IMG/VR virus record: IMGVR_UViG_3300049448_000568
Span: 1-48,148 of that record
Length of the DNA: 48,148 nt
Direction: 5' to 3' (one strand)
Source of the DNA: a virus
Made by a program: the position numbers and the translations under genes. The notes beneath the pieces were generated by a model. It saw only the letters and a list, made by a program, of their open reading frames with translations, did not search any database and was not told the origin of the DNA. Below, piece by piece: positions 8,107 to 15,561 of the stretch (its first letter is position 1; every line of letters starts with the position of its first letter).

Positions 8107-8343
8107 ATGCCTGCAGTCGCCGAATTCCGCAAGGCCATCCCCCGCAGCCTGCGCCGCGTCAGCCAGGGCCAGTCCGTCCGCCTCACCAAGCACGGCCGCC
8201 TGGTGGCGGTGCTCCGTCCGCCGACCGAGGACGAGCTCGACGAGGAGCTGGGCAAGAACTGCGTCCGCGAGCTCAAGCGCATGAAGGGCAAGAAGTGGCT
8301 GGTGGTCGAGGACGCCCGCGACCTGAACAAGATCTTCGGATGA
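8107..8343 (+). CDS. Phd/YefM-type antitoxin, 78 aa
   Basis: The sequence MPAVAEFRKAIPRSLRRVSQ, then GQSVRLTKHGRLVAVL, follows the Phd/YefM fold, where an N-terminal DNA-binding half is followed by a toxin-wrapping tail (here acidic then basic, ending NKIFG). In this family the antitoxin neutralises its partner and represses the shared operon. The start was chosen at the ATG with AGGAG nine bases upstream rather than a TTG inside the previous gene. The stop overlaps the toxin start as ATGA, the usual coupling of such pairs. Confidence 0.7.
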   Translation: MPAVAEFRKAIPRSLRRVSQGQSVRLTKHGRLVAVLRPPTEDELDEELGKNCVRELKRMKGKKWLVVEDARDLNKIFG

Positions 8344-8612
8344 TCCGCCACAAGGTCATATTCGCCACGCAAGCTCAGCATTGGCTCGCTTCCGCTGAAG
8401 CCCCGGTTCGCGGCGCCATCGGGCACGCCTTGTACAAGCTGCAGTGCGACCCGAGCGACGGCGACGTCTCGCTGCTCCGAGACGTGAAGCACGACGGCAA
8501 ACCGGTACGACGCCTGCGGGTCGGCAGCTACCGGGTGGGCTTCCAGCTGGTCGGCAACGTGCTGGTGGTGATCTCGGTCCTCTGGATCGACAAGCGCGGC
8601 GATTCCTACTAG
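8340..8612 (+). CDS. RelE/ParE-family toxin, 90 aa
   Basis: The C-terminal half, VRRLRVGSYRVGFQLVGN followed by VLVVISVLWIDKRGDSY, matches the conserved end of RelE-superfamily toxins, where the basic RxRxGxYR strand is central to activity. Length and coupling to a Phd-like antitoxin fit a type II toxin-antitoxin module. RelE-type members cleave mRNA on ribosomes and ParE-type members poison gyrase; the sequence alone does not separate them here. In a phage this could stabilise a prophage or exclude competitors. Confidence 0.75.
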   Translation: MIRHKVIFATQAQHWLASAEAPVRGAIGHALYKLQCDPSDGDVSLLRDVKHDGKPVRRLRVGSYRVGFQLVGNVLVVISVLWIDKRGDSY

Positions 8613-8627
8613 GCTTCGGGGGTCGCG

Positions 8628-8897
8628 ATGCCCTCCGCCGACCTCCCACCCACCCCCACCCTCTACGAGCTGCGCACGACGCCCCTGCCGATCTGCGTGG
8701 ACATCATCGACGCCCGCTGGGGCTACGACCAGCACACCAAGCTGCACACGGAGATGACGCTCGAAGAAGCACAGCGCTGGTGCCCGGGGCTGACGCCGGG
8801 GCGCTGGCTGCTGATCTGGTACTGGACGATACCCATGCACGCGGGAGACCCGCCGACCTACTACACGGTCACCATTCGTCTGGTGCCGGACGCGTGA
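8628..8897 (+). CDS. hypothetical protein, 89 aa
   Basis: Unrecognised small protein with many Trp, Tyr and Pro residues (GRWLLIWYWTIPMHAG near the centre). It follows the toxin gene by 15 bases and may be co-transcribed. Its stop faces the convergent minus-strand operon only six bases away, with no obvious terminator between them. Confidence 0.55.
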   Translation: MPSADLPPTPTLYELRTTPLPICVDIIDARWGYDQHTKLHTEMTLEEAQRWCPGLTPGRWLLIWYWTIPMHAGDPPTYYTVTIRLVPDA

Positions 8898-8903
8898 GCG
8901 CCC

Positions 8904-9152
8904 CTACTTCTTCGCCTTGACCTTCCCCTCGGTCATCACGTAGTAGACCTCGCGGCACAGCCGCCCGGTGTGGATCTTCTTCCACCCGTCGACCTGCTCG
9001 GCTTGCCCGTTCGCGATCGCTTCCTTCACCACCCGGCGCGCGTGGTTCTCGGTCCACTGGTACTTCGCGGCGATCTCGATGACGGTGAGTCCACCCTTCG
9101 GCCGCTGGCAGCGCTTCTGCTTCATCGTGTCGTCGATGTCGGTCCACGACAT
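8904..9152 (-). CDS. small helix-turn-helix protein, 82 aa
   Basis: The central segment GLTVIEIAAKYQWTENHARR, then VVKEAIANGQAEQ, looks like a helix-turn-helix followed by a helix, and the ends are strongly basic (C-terminus EGKVKAKK). This suggests nucleic acid binding. The ATG has TAGGAG upstream. It lies directly downstream of the metallophosphoesterase in the same operon. No specific family is recognised. Confidence 0.6.
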   Translation of the reverse strand: MSWTDIDDTMKQKRCQRPKGGLTVIEIAAKYQWTENHARRVVKEAIANGQAEQVDGWKKIHTGRLCREVYYVMTEGKVKAKK

Positions 9153-9160
9153 GGCGTCTC

Positions 9161-10414
9161 CTAGCTGATTTTCTGCAGGGTTTGGTCGAGGAAGTCGCGC
9201 GCGGCCTCGAGGCCGGCTTTCCGGTTGGCCCACACGCTCGGCGCCGGCGGTGCCGTGCGCGGCTCGCCACGCATCACCTCCGGCAGCAGCGAGACGCCGT
9301 CGATGATCGGGATGTGGACGTGATTGAAGAGCTCCGACCGGGCGACGAACTGGATGTCGTGGCCGTGGCCCCAGTCGTTGGGATCGGTGTGCCGCCACCG
9401 CGGATTCAGGTCGCTGAGGCAGCCCGGCGACCACGCCGCGAAAGGCCCGTGCGCCACGGTCTTGTCGTAGTGGCCGTAGGGCCGGTGGCCGTGGCCGGTG
9501 CAGATCGGGCCGCCGATCTTGCGGGCGTGCGCCGCCGCCGCGGTGCGACCGATGGCGAAGCCGTGGGTGTAGAAGCATTTCCCGAGCTTGATGACCCCGC
9601 GGGTTTTCACCCCGTCGTGGAAGTCCCCGTCCTTGGCGTACCGGATGCCGCGACCCTTGTAGTCCAGGGCGTTCTCCGGGCAGATCGCGTCGTAGAGCAG
9701 CTGCGCGTCCTTCTTCTTGCCGAGCGACTCCTCGACCGCCCAGCGCTCGATCCGGTGCAGGTGGTTGCCCTGCAGCAGGTGGATCTTGGCGCGCGGCGCC
9801 ACCGACATGAGTTCGTCGAGCTGGCCGTGCCAGGCCTCGAGATCGTCGGCGTAGCTGCACTCGTCGATCTGGGCCACGTACCCGAGCACCTGATGCTGCG
9901 CGAGAAAACCCCCGCAGTCCATATAATCGCCTAAATGGACAATCTCGTCGGGATCGAGCGCCTTGATGTCGGCCATACAGGCGGCCCACGCCGGCTTGTC
10001 GACGTGGGAGCCGTGGCTGTCCGGAATGATGCACCGCACCCAGTCGTCGCGCCCTTTGCGCTTCGTCACCTTGACGGGTTTCCACGGCTTCGCGCGTCTC
10101 TTGTCGGTGAGGTGCTGGCGCAGCATCTCGTTCTCGCGGCGCAGCTGCCCGAGCTCGCTGTGCTCGTCCGCGCGCTTGACCGCGCCGGCATCCGGGACTA
10201 CAGCCGCGACTTCTTCCGGCGTGAACCGCCGGCGCGCGGCATGCATGCGCTGGCGGTGGACACCGAGCGAGACGCCGGCGAGCTTGGCTGCGACCTTCTC
10301 TTTGCCGTTGGCGGCCGCGAGGAAGTCCAAGGTTTCGCGGAGCAGCTTGTCCGGAAACTTCTCGCGATCGATCTCATCCGCCACATCACCCCAGCCGGGA
10401 GTCGGGGATTTCAT
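9161..10414 (-). CDS. calcineurin-like metallophosphoesterase with N-terminal HTH, 417 aa
   Basis: The catalytic domain shows the metal-binding set: PDSHG (D132, H134), LGDYMD (D163, D166), GNH (N217, H218), then YTHG and GHGHRPYGH further on. These match the DxH, GDxxD, GNH and GHxH motifs of metallophosphoesterases. The first 70 residues resemble a helix-turn-helix, and 86-105 could be a coiled coil. Phage relatives are often annotated only as phosphoesterases, with nucleic acid or nucleotide ends as possible substrates. Its ATG overlaps the HNH endonuclease stop. Confidence 0.85.
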   Translation of the reverse strand: MKSPTPGWGDVADEIDREKFPDKLLRETLDFLAAANGKEKVAAKLAGVSLGVHRQRMHAARRRFTPEEVAAVVPDAGAVKRADEHSELGQLRRENEMLRQHLTDKRRAKPWKPVKVTKRKGRDDWVRCIIPDSHGSHVDKPAWAACMADIKALDPDEIVHLGDYMDCGGFLAQHQVLGYVAQIDECSYADDLEAWHGQLDELMSVAPRAKIHLLQGNHLHRIERWAVEESLGKKKDAQLLYDAICPENALDYKGRGIRYAKDGDFHDGVKTRGVIKLGKCFYTHGFAIGRTAAAAHARKIGGPICTGHGHRPYGHYDKTVAHGPFAAWSPGCLSDLNPRWRHTDPNDWGHGHDIQFVARSELFNHVHIPIIDGVSLLPEVMRGEPRTAPPAPSVWANRKAGLEAARDFLDQTLQKIS

Positions 10415-10998
10415 ACGACGTGCGCCCAGGTGTGGCGGTTAAGTATATCGCTGACGGTCTCGCGGCAGACACCGAATAGCGCAGCGATTTGTGGTTGGGG
10501 GCGGCGCCCTGCTAAGCGCCGGATTAAGCGCACGTGTTTTTCGGTCAACCGGGCAAAGCAGTGCTCCTCGCCGCGTTTTTTGCCTAAGATCCGGGTAGAG
10601 TGCAAGAGGTTTTCCTGGGGCGTTATATACTCCAGGTTACCGGGTTGGTTGTTCCAGCGGTTGCCGTCCTTGTGATTGGTCTCCAAACCCGCCGGGCATT
10701 TCCCTAGAAACGTGCGCGCAACCAAGCGATGAACAGTTTGACTGCGCCTTTTCCGGCCTTCCGTGGGGATAACGACGATAGCGTAGTTAGCCCGACCGGC
10801 AGCGATACTAGGGTGAAGAACTAAAGGTATTGCGCGCGCAAAACTTCGGATGCGTCCGTGCGAGCTAGCTTGGTAGATGCCGCTGGCCCCCGGGATATCG
10901 CGCCATTCCTCTTCGCTTCCCGGGGGTATAGCCGTGGCCTGAAGCTGTCGCCACCGCTCACTGAGCGATACATGGACAACAGCACGCTCGTCCGGCAT
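10411..10998 (-). CDS. HNH homing endonuclease with NUMOD4 motif, 195 aa
   Basis: Residues 30-54 (EEWRDIPGASGIYQASSHGR, then IRSF) are a NUMOD4 DNA-recognition motif. Residues 89-134 contain VHRLVARTFLG, NHKDGNRWNN and NLEYITPQENLLHS, the HNH core of phage homing enzymes. The C-terminus (about 145-195) is a helix-turn-helix, probably for DNA binding. Such enzymes cut a cognate site and spread by repair. It heads the minus operon and overlaps the metallophosphoesterase by four bases, so it is free-standing rather than in an intron. Confidence 0.88.
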   Translation of the reverse strand: MPDERAVVHVSLSERWRQLQATAIPPGSEEEWRDIPGASGIYQASSHGRIRSFARAIPLVLHPSIAAGRANYAIVVIPTEGRKRRSQTVHRLVARTFLGKCPAGLETNHKDGNRWNNQPGNLEYITPQENLLHSTRILGKKRGEEHCFARLTEKHVRLIRRLAGRRPQPQIAALFGVCRETVSDILNRHTWAHVV

Positions 10999-11019
10999 TG
11001 TTGGCCCTCGCAGTCAGGC

Positions 11020-11048
11020 GACCAATCTACGTGGTCACATGACCAATC
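11020..11048. promoter_or_regulatory. direct repeat and palindrome between divergent genes
   Basis: GACCAATC occurs at 11020-11027 and 11041-11048, 21 bases apart (two helical turns). Between and overlapping the second copy is GGTCA-CA-TGACC (11033-11044). The arrangement looks like an operator controlling the divergent HNH and small-gene operons. No convincing promoter hexamers were found in the surrounding 170 bases. Confidence 0.35.
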
Positions 11049-11171
11049 GCAAGGGAAGACTGATAAATGCGCGGTTCCCGGTTAAGATACCGAGAAGCCC
11101 CGGACGGGGGAGACTGTTGCTTCCGCGGGCACGCCGGTAGGCTGCGCGCTGACCGAGCAGGAGCACCGACC

Positions 11172-11387
11172 ATGGCACCCGACGGCATCACCAGCCGAGT
11201 CTTCGACCGGAGAACCGCGAGCTCTATCGTGCAGATCACGACCGGCAACAGGGTCAGGCTCTTCGATGGTGTCGAGAGGGAGCGGCCCGAGATGACGCTG
11301 ACGCTTCGTAACCTCCCCGCCATGGAGCCGCCGAAGCCCAAGCCGCGCCCCTGCCCGCCGCCCCGCGGCGCGTGGTGGAACCGATGA
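11172..11387 (+). CDS. hypothetical protein, 71 aa
   Basis: No family recognised. A short beta-looking core (ITSRVFDRRTASSIVQITTG) is followed by a Pro-rich basic tail ending in RGAWWNR. AGGAG lies ten bases before the chosen ATG; a longer in-frame extension to 11067 lacks such a site. It is the first gene of an eight-gene plus-strand operon and is coupled to the next gene by ATGA. Confidence 0.55.
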   Translation: MAPDGITSRVFDRRTASSIVQITTGNRVRLFDGVERERPEMTLTLRNLPAMEPPKPKPRPCPPPRGAWWNR

Positions 11388-11677
11388 AGCTCACCCCGCG
11401 CCAACGCGACGTCCTCACCAAGATGGCGGCCGCCGAGATCGGCAGCTACGAAGCCGAGCTGGTGTACGAGCACGGCGTCGGCTACCTCGGCGACGAAGTG
11501 GTCGGCGCGAAGACGGTGCTGGCGCTCCTGCGCTTCGCGGCGATCCGCGCGGAGCACCACAACGCCGGCGACATCATGGAGCGCTACAGCATCAACGAGA
11601 CCGGGCGGGAGCTGCTGGCCGGCGGCGACACGCTGAAGGTGATCAAGGCGGCGAGAGCGAGGAGGACGATCGGATGA
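11384..11677 (+). CDS. hypothetical protein, possible winged-helix, 97 aa
   Basis: The opening MKLTPRQRDVLTKMAAAEIG and the later ERYSINETGRELLAGGD resemble a small winged-helix protein that reads 'rQ+dvL..m', then 'y.It..Gr..L'. That would suggest DNA binding, but conservation cannot be checked here. Start and stop are both shared with neighbours through ATGA overlaps. Confidence 0.6.
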   Translation: MKLTPRQRDVLTKMAAAEIGSYEAELVYEHGVGYLGDEVVGAKTVLALLRFAAIRAEHHNAGDIMERYSINETGRELLAGGDTLKVIKAARARRTIG

Positions 11678-11844
11678 GCCACACCGCCCGGAACAAAGTC
11701 TACCGCCGCTGCGGCCTGCTGTCCGTCCCTAAGGCCGCGAAGCGCAGCTACCGCCGCTCGAAGAAGCAGCAGGACAAGCAAGCACTGCACCGCGGCGACG
11801 AGCCCGAGAGCGACCCGCGCAGCGACGCTTGGAACTACCTGTGA
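11674..11844 (+). CDS. small basic protein, 56 aa
   Basis: The product begins MSHTARNKVYRRCGLLSVPK and is strongly basic in its first 35 residues (KKQQDK, RRSKK), ending acidic (GDEPESDPRSD). It is coupled at the start by ATGA and at the end by GTGA, which supports real translation despite its size. Function unknown; nucleic acid or ribosome contact is conceivable from charge alone. Confidence 0.5.
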   Translation: MSHTARNKVYRRCGLLSVPKAAKRSYRRSKKQQDKQALHRGDEPESDPRSDAWNYL

Positions 11845-12005
11845 GCCGCTCCACCAAAGGCCCGCCGAAAGGCCGACGCGGCAACGGCTACGAGTACTGG
11901 ACCGCCAGACCGGGCGGCCGCAACCCGGGCAAGCAGACCAAGGTCCGGACGCATCGGCTCGAGCGCCGCCGGGCCAAGAAAGAGGAGAACCCCGATGCCC
12001 CCTGA
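11841..12005 (+). CDS. small basic protein, 54 aa, GTG start
   Basis: The product (MSRSTKGPPKGRRGNGYEYW onwards) is rich in Arg, Lys and Gly. GTG overlaps the previous stop and the gene ends 11 bases inside the next one. No family recognised. It is accepted because the operon leaves no other space and the frame is open exactly across it. Confidence 0.45.
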   Translation: MSRSTKGPPKGRRGNGYEYWTARPGGRNPGKQTKVRTHRLERRRAKKEENPDAP

Positions 12006-12288
12006 AATCGACTACATGGCCAAGCTGCGCTGGGAGAGCCTGAAATTCTGGGCCGCGGTCTGGGCGATCTTCATCAGCGTTCTGCTGCTGGCCGGGTGCA
12101 TCTTCGTGGTCTGCAGGGCCGACGAGAAACGCCGGGCCATCGAGCGCGAAGCCCGCGCCACCGAGGACGCCAAGCCGGTCTGGATCCAGGCGCCCGACGG
12201 CCACTGGGAGCAGCAGCTCAAGAAGCAGAAGCCCGAGACGCACGACAGCGCCGCGGACGTCGCGATCATCCTGTGGTTCCTGCTGTGA
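11995..12288 (+). CDS. small single-pass membrane protein, 97 aa
   Basis: A hydrophobic stretch at about 18-40 (FWAAVWAIFISVLLLAGCIF) forms one membrane segment, followed by a basic patch (RADEKRRAIERE) and a soluble tail containing IQAPDGHWEQQL. A second short hydrophobic end (VAIILWFLL) closes the protein. The tail is reminiscent of the end of the protein at 30834-31142 (VPQVNGHWEKD), which also has one membrane segment. GAGGAG precedes the ATG. Confidence 0.6.
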   Translation: MPPEIDYMAKLRWESLKFWAAVWAIFISVLLLAGCIFVVCRADEKRRAIEREARATEDAKPVWIQAPDGHWEQQLKKQKPETHDSAADVAIILWFLL

Positions 12289-12641
12289 ACCTCACCGTCG
12301 GAAGATTCACACCGTTCCCCACCAAGCCGGTGCAGTGCACCCTCTGTGGAAAAACGTTGGCCCCCGGCGACCGCATGACCCTGAGCGCGCAAGACGAGTG
12401 GCTCTGCGCCGACGCGCACCTGCTCTACAACGGCCCCATCCCCGGCATGATCCGCCTGGGCGACCAAGGCCTGCAGTTGCAATGGTCCGTCAATCACCCG
12501 AGCATCCACGCCGTGTGGTGCGTCGAGTGTCTCCCCAAAGAAGCGGAGACCACCCTCGTCGGGTTCGGAGACTCGCCGGTCACCGCGATGGATGACTTGC
12601 GCAAGTCCTACAAACGCCTACTCGCCTTCCTGGAGACCTGA
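12285..12641 (+). CDS. zinc-ribbon-like hypothetical protein, 118 aa
   Basis: Cysteines at 18, 21, 41, 79 and 82 (CTLC, WLCAD, CVEC) suggest a zinc site folded from two CxxC knuckles. The segment between looks soluble and beta-rich. GTG start overlaps the upstream stop. No recognised family; a small metal-binding phage protein that may bind nucleic acid or protein. Confidence 0.6.
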   Translation: MNLTVGRFTPFPTKPVQCTLCGKTLAPGDRMTLSAQDEWLCADAHLLYNGPIPGMIRLGDQGLQLQWSVNHPSIHAVWCVECLPKEAETTLVGFGDSPVTAMDDLRKSYKRLLAFLET

Positions 12642-12642
12642 C

Positions 12643-12963
12643 GTGATCCCCCTCACCAAACTCAACCCCCGCTGGGTCTCCTCCGGCGGCGACGGCATCA
12701 CCGACAGCCGGACCGGAAAGCCGGTCCCCCAGCGCGAGCGGGTCGGGGTCACCTTCGACTGCCCATGCGGGACGTGCGGTGTCCGCGGCTACATCCCGTT
12801 CAAGAACCCGATCGATCCGCGCGCCGAGGAGAACCCGGCCGGCTGGCACCGCCACGGCGACACGTTCGAGACGCTCAGCCTGCACCCGTCCATCTTCCGC
12901 CCAGCTCCCCACGGCTGCGGCTGGCACGGCTTCCTGACCACCGGCGTATTCGCGCCCTGCTGA
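12643..12963 (+). CDS. conserved phage protein resembling DUF6527, 106 aa
   Basis: The pattern FDCPCGTCG, PFKNP, then FETLSLHPSI and CGWHGFLTTG corresponds to a small phage family with a CxC motif, an SLxPSI segment and a CxWHGFLTxG ending; I associate it with DUF6527 from memory. Function in that family is unknown. Cysteines and His suggest metal binding. GTG start, one base after the preceding stop. Confidence 0.65.
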   Translation: MIPLTKLNPRWVSSGGDGITDSRTGKPVPQRERVGVTFDCPCGTCGVRGYIPFKNPIDPRAEENPAGWHRHGDTFETLSLHPSIFRPAPHGCGWHGFLTTGVFAPC

Positions 12964-12964
12964 C

Positions 12965-13246
12965 GTGCGCCACGCCCCCAACAACCGCTCCTGGGTCGAC
13001 GTCCTGGCCCCCGGCAAGGCCAAGCGCCGGCCGAACGCCGACGGCCGGTCGTTCTCCCAGCAGGTGCTCGACTTCCTCGCCCAGCCCGGCAACTCCCCGA
13101 TGTCGCCGGCGGGCATCCACATCGGCGCCAAGCTCGCGGCCCCAACGTGGAGCCCGCACCACACCGGCCGGCTGCTGGCGTCGCTGGCGGCACGCGGGAA
13201 GATCGCGCGGGTCAGGGGCGGGTTGTATCGGGGTGTGGCGAGCTAG
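12965..13246 (+). CDS. possible winged-helix protein, 93 aa
   Basis: From residue 29 the sequence FSQQVLDFLAQPGNSPMSPA through HHTGRLLASLAARGKIARVR ends in a glycine hairpin (GGLYRGV). This is what a winged-helix DNA-binding domain looks like. GTG start immediately after the previous stop. The TAG stop shares its CTAG with the convergent small membrane gene. Confidence 0.6.
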   Translation: MRHAPNNRSWVDVLAPGKAKRRPNADGRSFSQQVLDFLAQPGNSPMSPAGIHIGAKLAAPTWSPHHTGRLLASLAARGKIARVRGGLYRGVAS

Positions 13247-13350
13247 TCCTTCTTGTCGAACCAGCTGAGCACCCACTGGAACCCGATAACCAGGAGAAGC
13301 GCGGCGATGAGCGCGCCGGCGATGATGTCCTGAACGGTGACGATGATCAT
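13243..13350 (-). CDS. 35-residue membrane peptide
   Basis: The product MIIVTVQDIIAGALIAALLL continues VIGFQWVLSWFDKKD. It is a single hydrophobic helix with a charged C-terminal end, as in small phage membrane peptides and some holin-like proteins. ATG overlaps the upstream stop and GGAG lies upstream. Too small for a family assignment. Confidence 0.45.
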   Translation of the reverse strand: MIIVTVQDIIAGALIAALLLVIGFQWVLSWFDKKD

Positions 13351-13496
13351 AGAGCGTCGCTCCATTCCAGCGTGAAGATCCCGAAATTCATGGCGAGGTG
13401 CCAGCCGTCGTACTGGACCCGGTAGATCCCGATCTGGACGCCCGGGAACCAGTAGAACCGAAAGGTTCCGCGGCGGATGATCTGGTACCAGGGCAT
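13347..13496 (-). CDS. small aromatic-rich protein, 49 aa
   Basis: The product starts MPWYQIIRRGTFRFYWFPGV and is very rich in aromatic residues and beta-forming segments. GAGGGGGA is upstream of the ATG. It overlaps the following membrane peptide by ATGA. Function unknown. Confidence 0.45.
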   Translation of the reverse strand: MPWYQIIRRGTFRFYWFPGVQIGIYRVQYDGWHLAMNFGIFTLEWSDAL

Positions 13497-13497
13497 C

Positions 13498-13644
13498 TCA
13501 GTCCCCCTCGTGGTCGTAGCAGCGCACGTACTGCCCATCCCCGTTCCAGATCAGCGTACCCTCGCAGAGGAACGCCGGGCGACGGGCCGCGATCCACAGG
13601 AAGCGCGGCTTGGTCGGGTCGTAGTACTCGCGGATCTGCTTCAC
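13498..13644 (-). CDS. small hypothetical protein, 48 aa, GTG start
   Basis: The product starts with GTG (MKQIREYYDPTKPRFLWIAA) and contains LCEGTLIW and YVRCYDHEGD. It overlaps the ParB-like gene by GTGA and is one base from the next gene. No recognised family. Confidence 0.45.
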   Translation of the reverse strand: MKQIREYYDPTKPRFLWIAARRPAFLCEGTLIWNGDGQYVRCYDHEGD

Positions 13645-14597
13645 GCCAACTTCCTCCGCCGTTTCTCCTGGGCCACCTGACTGGCCTTCGCCGCGTTCGC
13701 AGCGCGCACGTCCGGCGGTAGCGACATGATCGCCGCCTTGCCGCGCTGGGCCCGTACATCGGCGGGTACTGACGCAGCGGCTCTGGTCCGCACCTCGATG
13801 CGCTTTTTCATCTCGCGGCTGGTGTTCTCGTTGCCGACCATGTCCTTGGCAGCGGCGTAGATGCTGGTCACGGTCACCGACTCGCGATGGCTCTGCAGGC
13901 AGCTCACCGCGCGCCAGTAGTCGATGGTGCGCTTCGTGCCGCGGCTGGTGATCCCCATGGCGTCGTCGCGCATGCGCAGAATCGGCGACCCGTGCTCGAG
14001 CCCGGCGCCGCTGAGGTACGAGTCGATGAACGACTGGGCCTTGCGCTTGTCGACCACGAAGTACATGGCCAGCGCGGCCATCACCCCAGCAGGGCGCAGC
14101 TTGGCGCCACAGCCGTTGAAGTGCTGACCGACCCACATCCACGCCTCGGTATGCCCGTCCTTCAGGAATTCCTCCTCCACGGCTGACGCGCTGATGGCGC
14201 CGCGGCTGGAGGTGGTGGCCGAGAGATAGCCGGTGATCGCCTGGCACATCAGGTGGTTCTGGTTGGTGTCGTCGACGAGGTGCAGCCGGTCCTTCATGGC
14301 CCGGCGTTTGCCGCAGTCCATGGCCCGGAAGTCTTCGTCGTCGAGACCCTCCGTCACCATCATTCGTACCGCCTTGTTGGCCTCGACGACCGCGTGCAGT
14401 CGATGCTGACCGTCCAGCAGGCGCCCGGTGACCGAGAAGGCGATGCCCTGGTGCGTGACCCGCCAGCGGCCCGCGGTGATCTCACCGGCGAGGTAGGTGA
14501 TATGGCTCGATGACAGGTCGCGGTTGTCGTGGTTGATCTTGCCGTCGAGCCAGCGCTGCGCGAGCGAGGGTGTGACTTCCATGGTGGTGGTTTTCAT
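13641..14597 (-). CDS. ParB-like domain protein, 318 aa
   Basis: Residues 30-75 include SSSHITYLAGEITAGRWRVT and the signature LDGQHRLHAV (DGQHRL at 62-67), typical of ParB/sulfiredoxin-like domains in phage and plasmid proteins. In ParB this motif region binds CTP; whether that holds here is unknown. The rest is helical with a Lys/Arg-rich C-terminus (AQEKRRRKLA). No ParA or parS-like site is visible. The start was moved to the ATG with GGAG upstream; a longer frame extends into the neighbour. Confidence 0.7.
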   Translation of the reverse strand: MKTTTMEVTPSLAQRWLDGKINHDNRDLSSSHITYLAGEITAGRWRVTHQGIAFSVTGRLLDGQHRLHAVVEANKAVRMMVTEGLDDEDFRAMDCGKRRAMKDRLHLVDDTNQNHLMCQAITGYLSATTSSRGAISASAVEEEFLKDGHTEAWMWVGQHFNGCGAKLRPAGVMAALAMYFVVDKRKAQSFIDSYLSGAGLEHGSPILRMRDDAMGITSRGTKRTIDYWRAVSCLQSHRESVTVTSIYAAAKDMVGNENTSREMKKRIEVRTRAAASVPADVRAQRGKAAIMSLPPDVRAANAAKASQVAQEKRRRKLA

Positions 14598-14755
14598 GAT
14601 TTTCTCCGGTAGTTGTTTTTGCCGTACTGAAACGATGGTGGGCAGGCCGCGGTGTAGAGCCACCACCCTTCGCCCTGGTTGACCTGTAGCAGGCCTTCGC
14701 GCCACGCGGCCCACATGGCGTGGCGCCAGTCGGTGGGTGGGTAGGGGTTGGTCAC
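14594..14755 (-). CDS. small hypothetical protein, 53 aa
   Basis: The product (MTNPYPPTDWRHAMWAAWRE onwards) is Trp-rich and basic at the end (YGKNNYRRKS). It starts with GTG overlapping the upstream stop and overlaps the ParB-like start by ATGA. Unknown function. Confidence 0.45.
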   Translation of the reverse strand: MTNPYPPTDWRHAMWAAWREGLLQVNQGEGWWLYTAACPPSFQYGKNNYRRKS

Positions 14756-14943
14756 GGCTCGTCCTTGAACCAGCAGACCCGCTCGCGAGGCCAGTGGATG
14801 TACTTGTGTTTGCCGGTCTTCTTGTCGGTCCAGACCACCACGACGAGCACCGTGTTGCCTGCGGTCCAGAACACCGCCTTGACGTCCTGGTAGATGACCT
14901 GGACGGTGCTGTCGTCGCGGTAAATGGTCAGGGTGCGGCTCAC
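14752..14943 (-). CDS. small hypothetical protein, 63 aa
   Basis: A beta-rich sequence with a run of valines (NTVLVVVVWTDKKTGKHKYI), possibly a small barrel or a domain like phage inner proteins of unknown role. GTG start overlaps the dNMP kinase stop, and its own stop overlaps the next start. No family recognised. Confidence 0.5.
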   Translation of the reverse strand: MSRTLTIYRDDSTVQVIYQDVKAVFWTAGNTVLVVVVWTDKKTGKHKYIHWPRERVCWFKDEP

Positions 14944-15554
14944 CGGTACCTCCCCGCGACGAGTCGCCCAAAGTTGACGGTCGCAGCGTGCGACCCGGAT
15001 TGATAGATCTCGTCGATGAGCTCCGGGCTGATCCCGGCTTCGCTCGGGGCGTTGTTGACCTCGGCGCTCGGCACCACCCGGTTGGTGTTCTCGATCTTGA
15101 TCACCCGGCCGCCGAGCATCCGGATGGCGGTCGCTTCGTTGTCGTACCGGACGTCGGGCACGATCATCACCTCGCCGGGCAGGATCAGCCCCAGCTCGAG
15201 CTTGCGCAGGATCTGGTGCTCGGCGATGTAGACCCACAGCCACGGGCTGATGATCTTCCGCAGCCCGTCGCCGAGGTTCTGGAGCTGCTTGCGGCCGTTC
15301 TCCCAGTCCGGGCCCAGGCGGTCGCGCCAGAACTCGTGGATCTGGAGTCGCTCCTCCTGGGTGCCGCAGTAGTTGGCCTTGGTGCCGCCGAACAGCACCG
15401 CCGCGGCTTCCTTGAGCGGTGCGGCCATCGACAGGTCATGGCACGGCAGCCCGGCTTCCCGGATCGCGTGGTAGAGCGTGGTCTTGCCGTCACCGATGCG
15501 GCCGGTGATGCCGAGGAAGCTGATGATCTTGAGACGGGGGTCGGGGAAGGGCAT
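14940..15554 (-). CDS. phage deoxynucleoside monophosphate kinase, 204 aa
   Basis: The P-loop GRIGDGKT at 18-25 follows a hydrophobic strand (IISFLGIT). Later features are the CHDLSMAAPLK segment and PDVRYDNEATAIR, where an Asp-Arg strand is followed by a helix as in T4-type dNMP kinases. The enzyme would phosphorylate dNMPs to dNDPs for phage DNA synthesis. The start with MPFPDPRLKI was chosen because the upstream extension is a shadow of ThyX. It sits directly downstream of thyX, a sensible dTMP-to-dTTP pairing. Confidence 0.8.
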   Translation of the reverse strand: MPFPDPRLKIISFLGITGRIGDGKTTLYHAIREAGLPCHDLSMAAPLKEAAAVLFGGTKANYCGTQEERLQIHEFWRDRLGPDWENGRKQLQNLGDGLRKIISPWLWVYIAEHQILRKLELGLILPGEVMIVPDVRYDNEATAIRMLGGRVIKIENTNRVVPSAEVNNAPSEAGISPELIDEIYQSGSHAATVNFGRLVAGRYR

Positions 15555-15561
15555 GGCGGCC

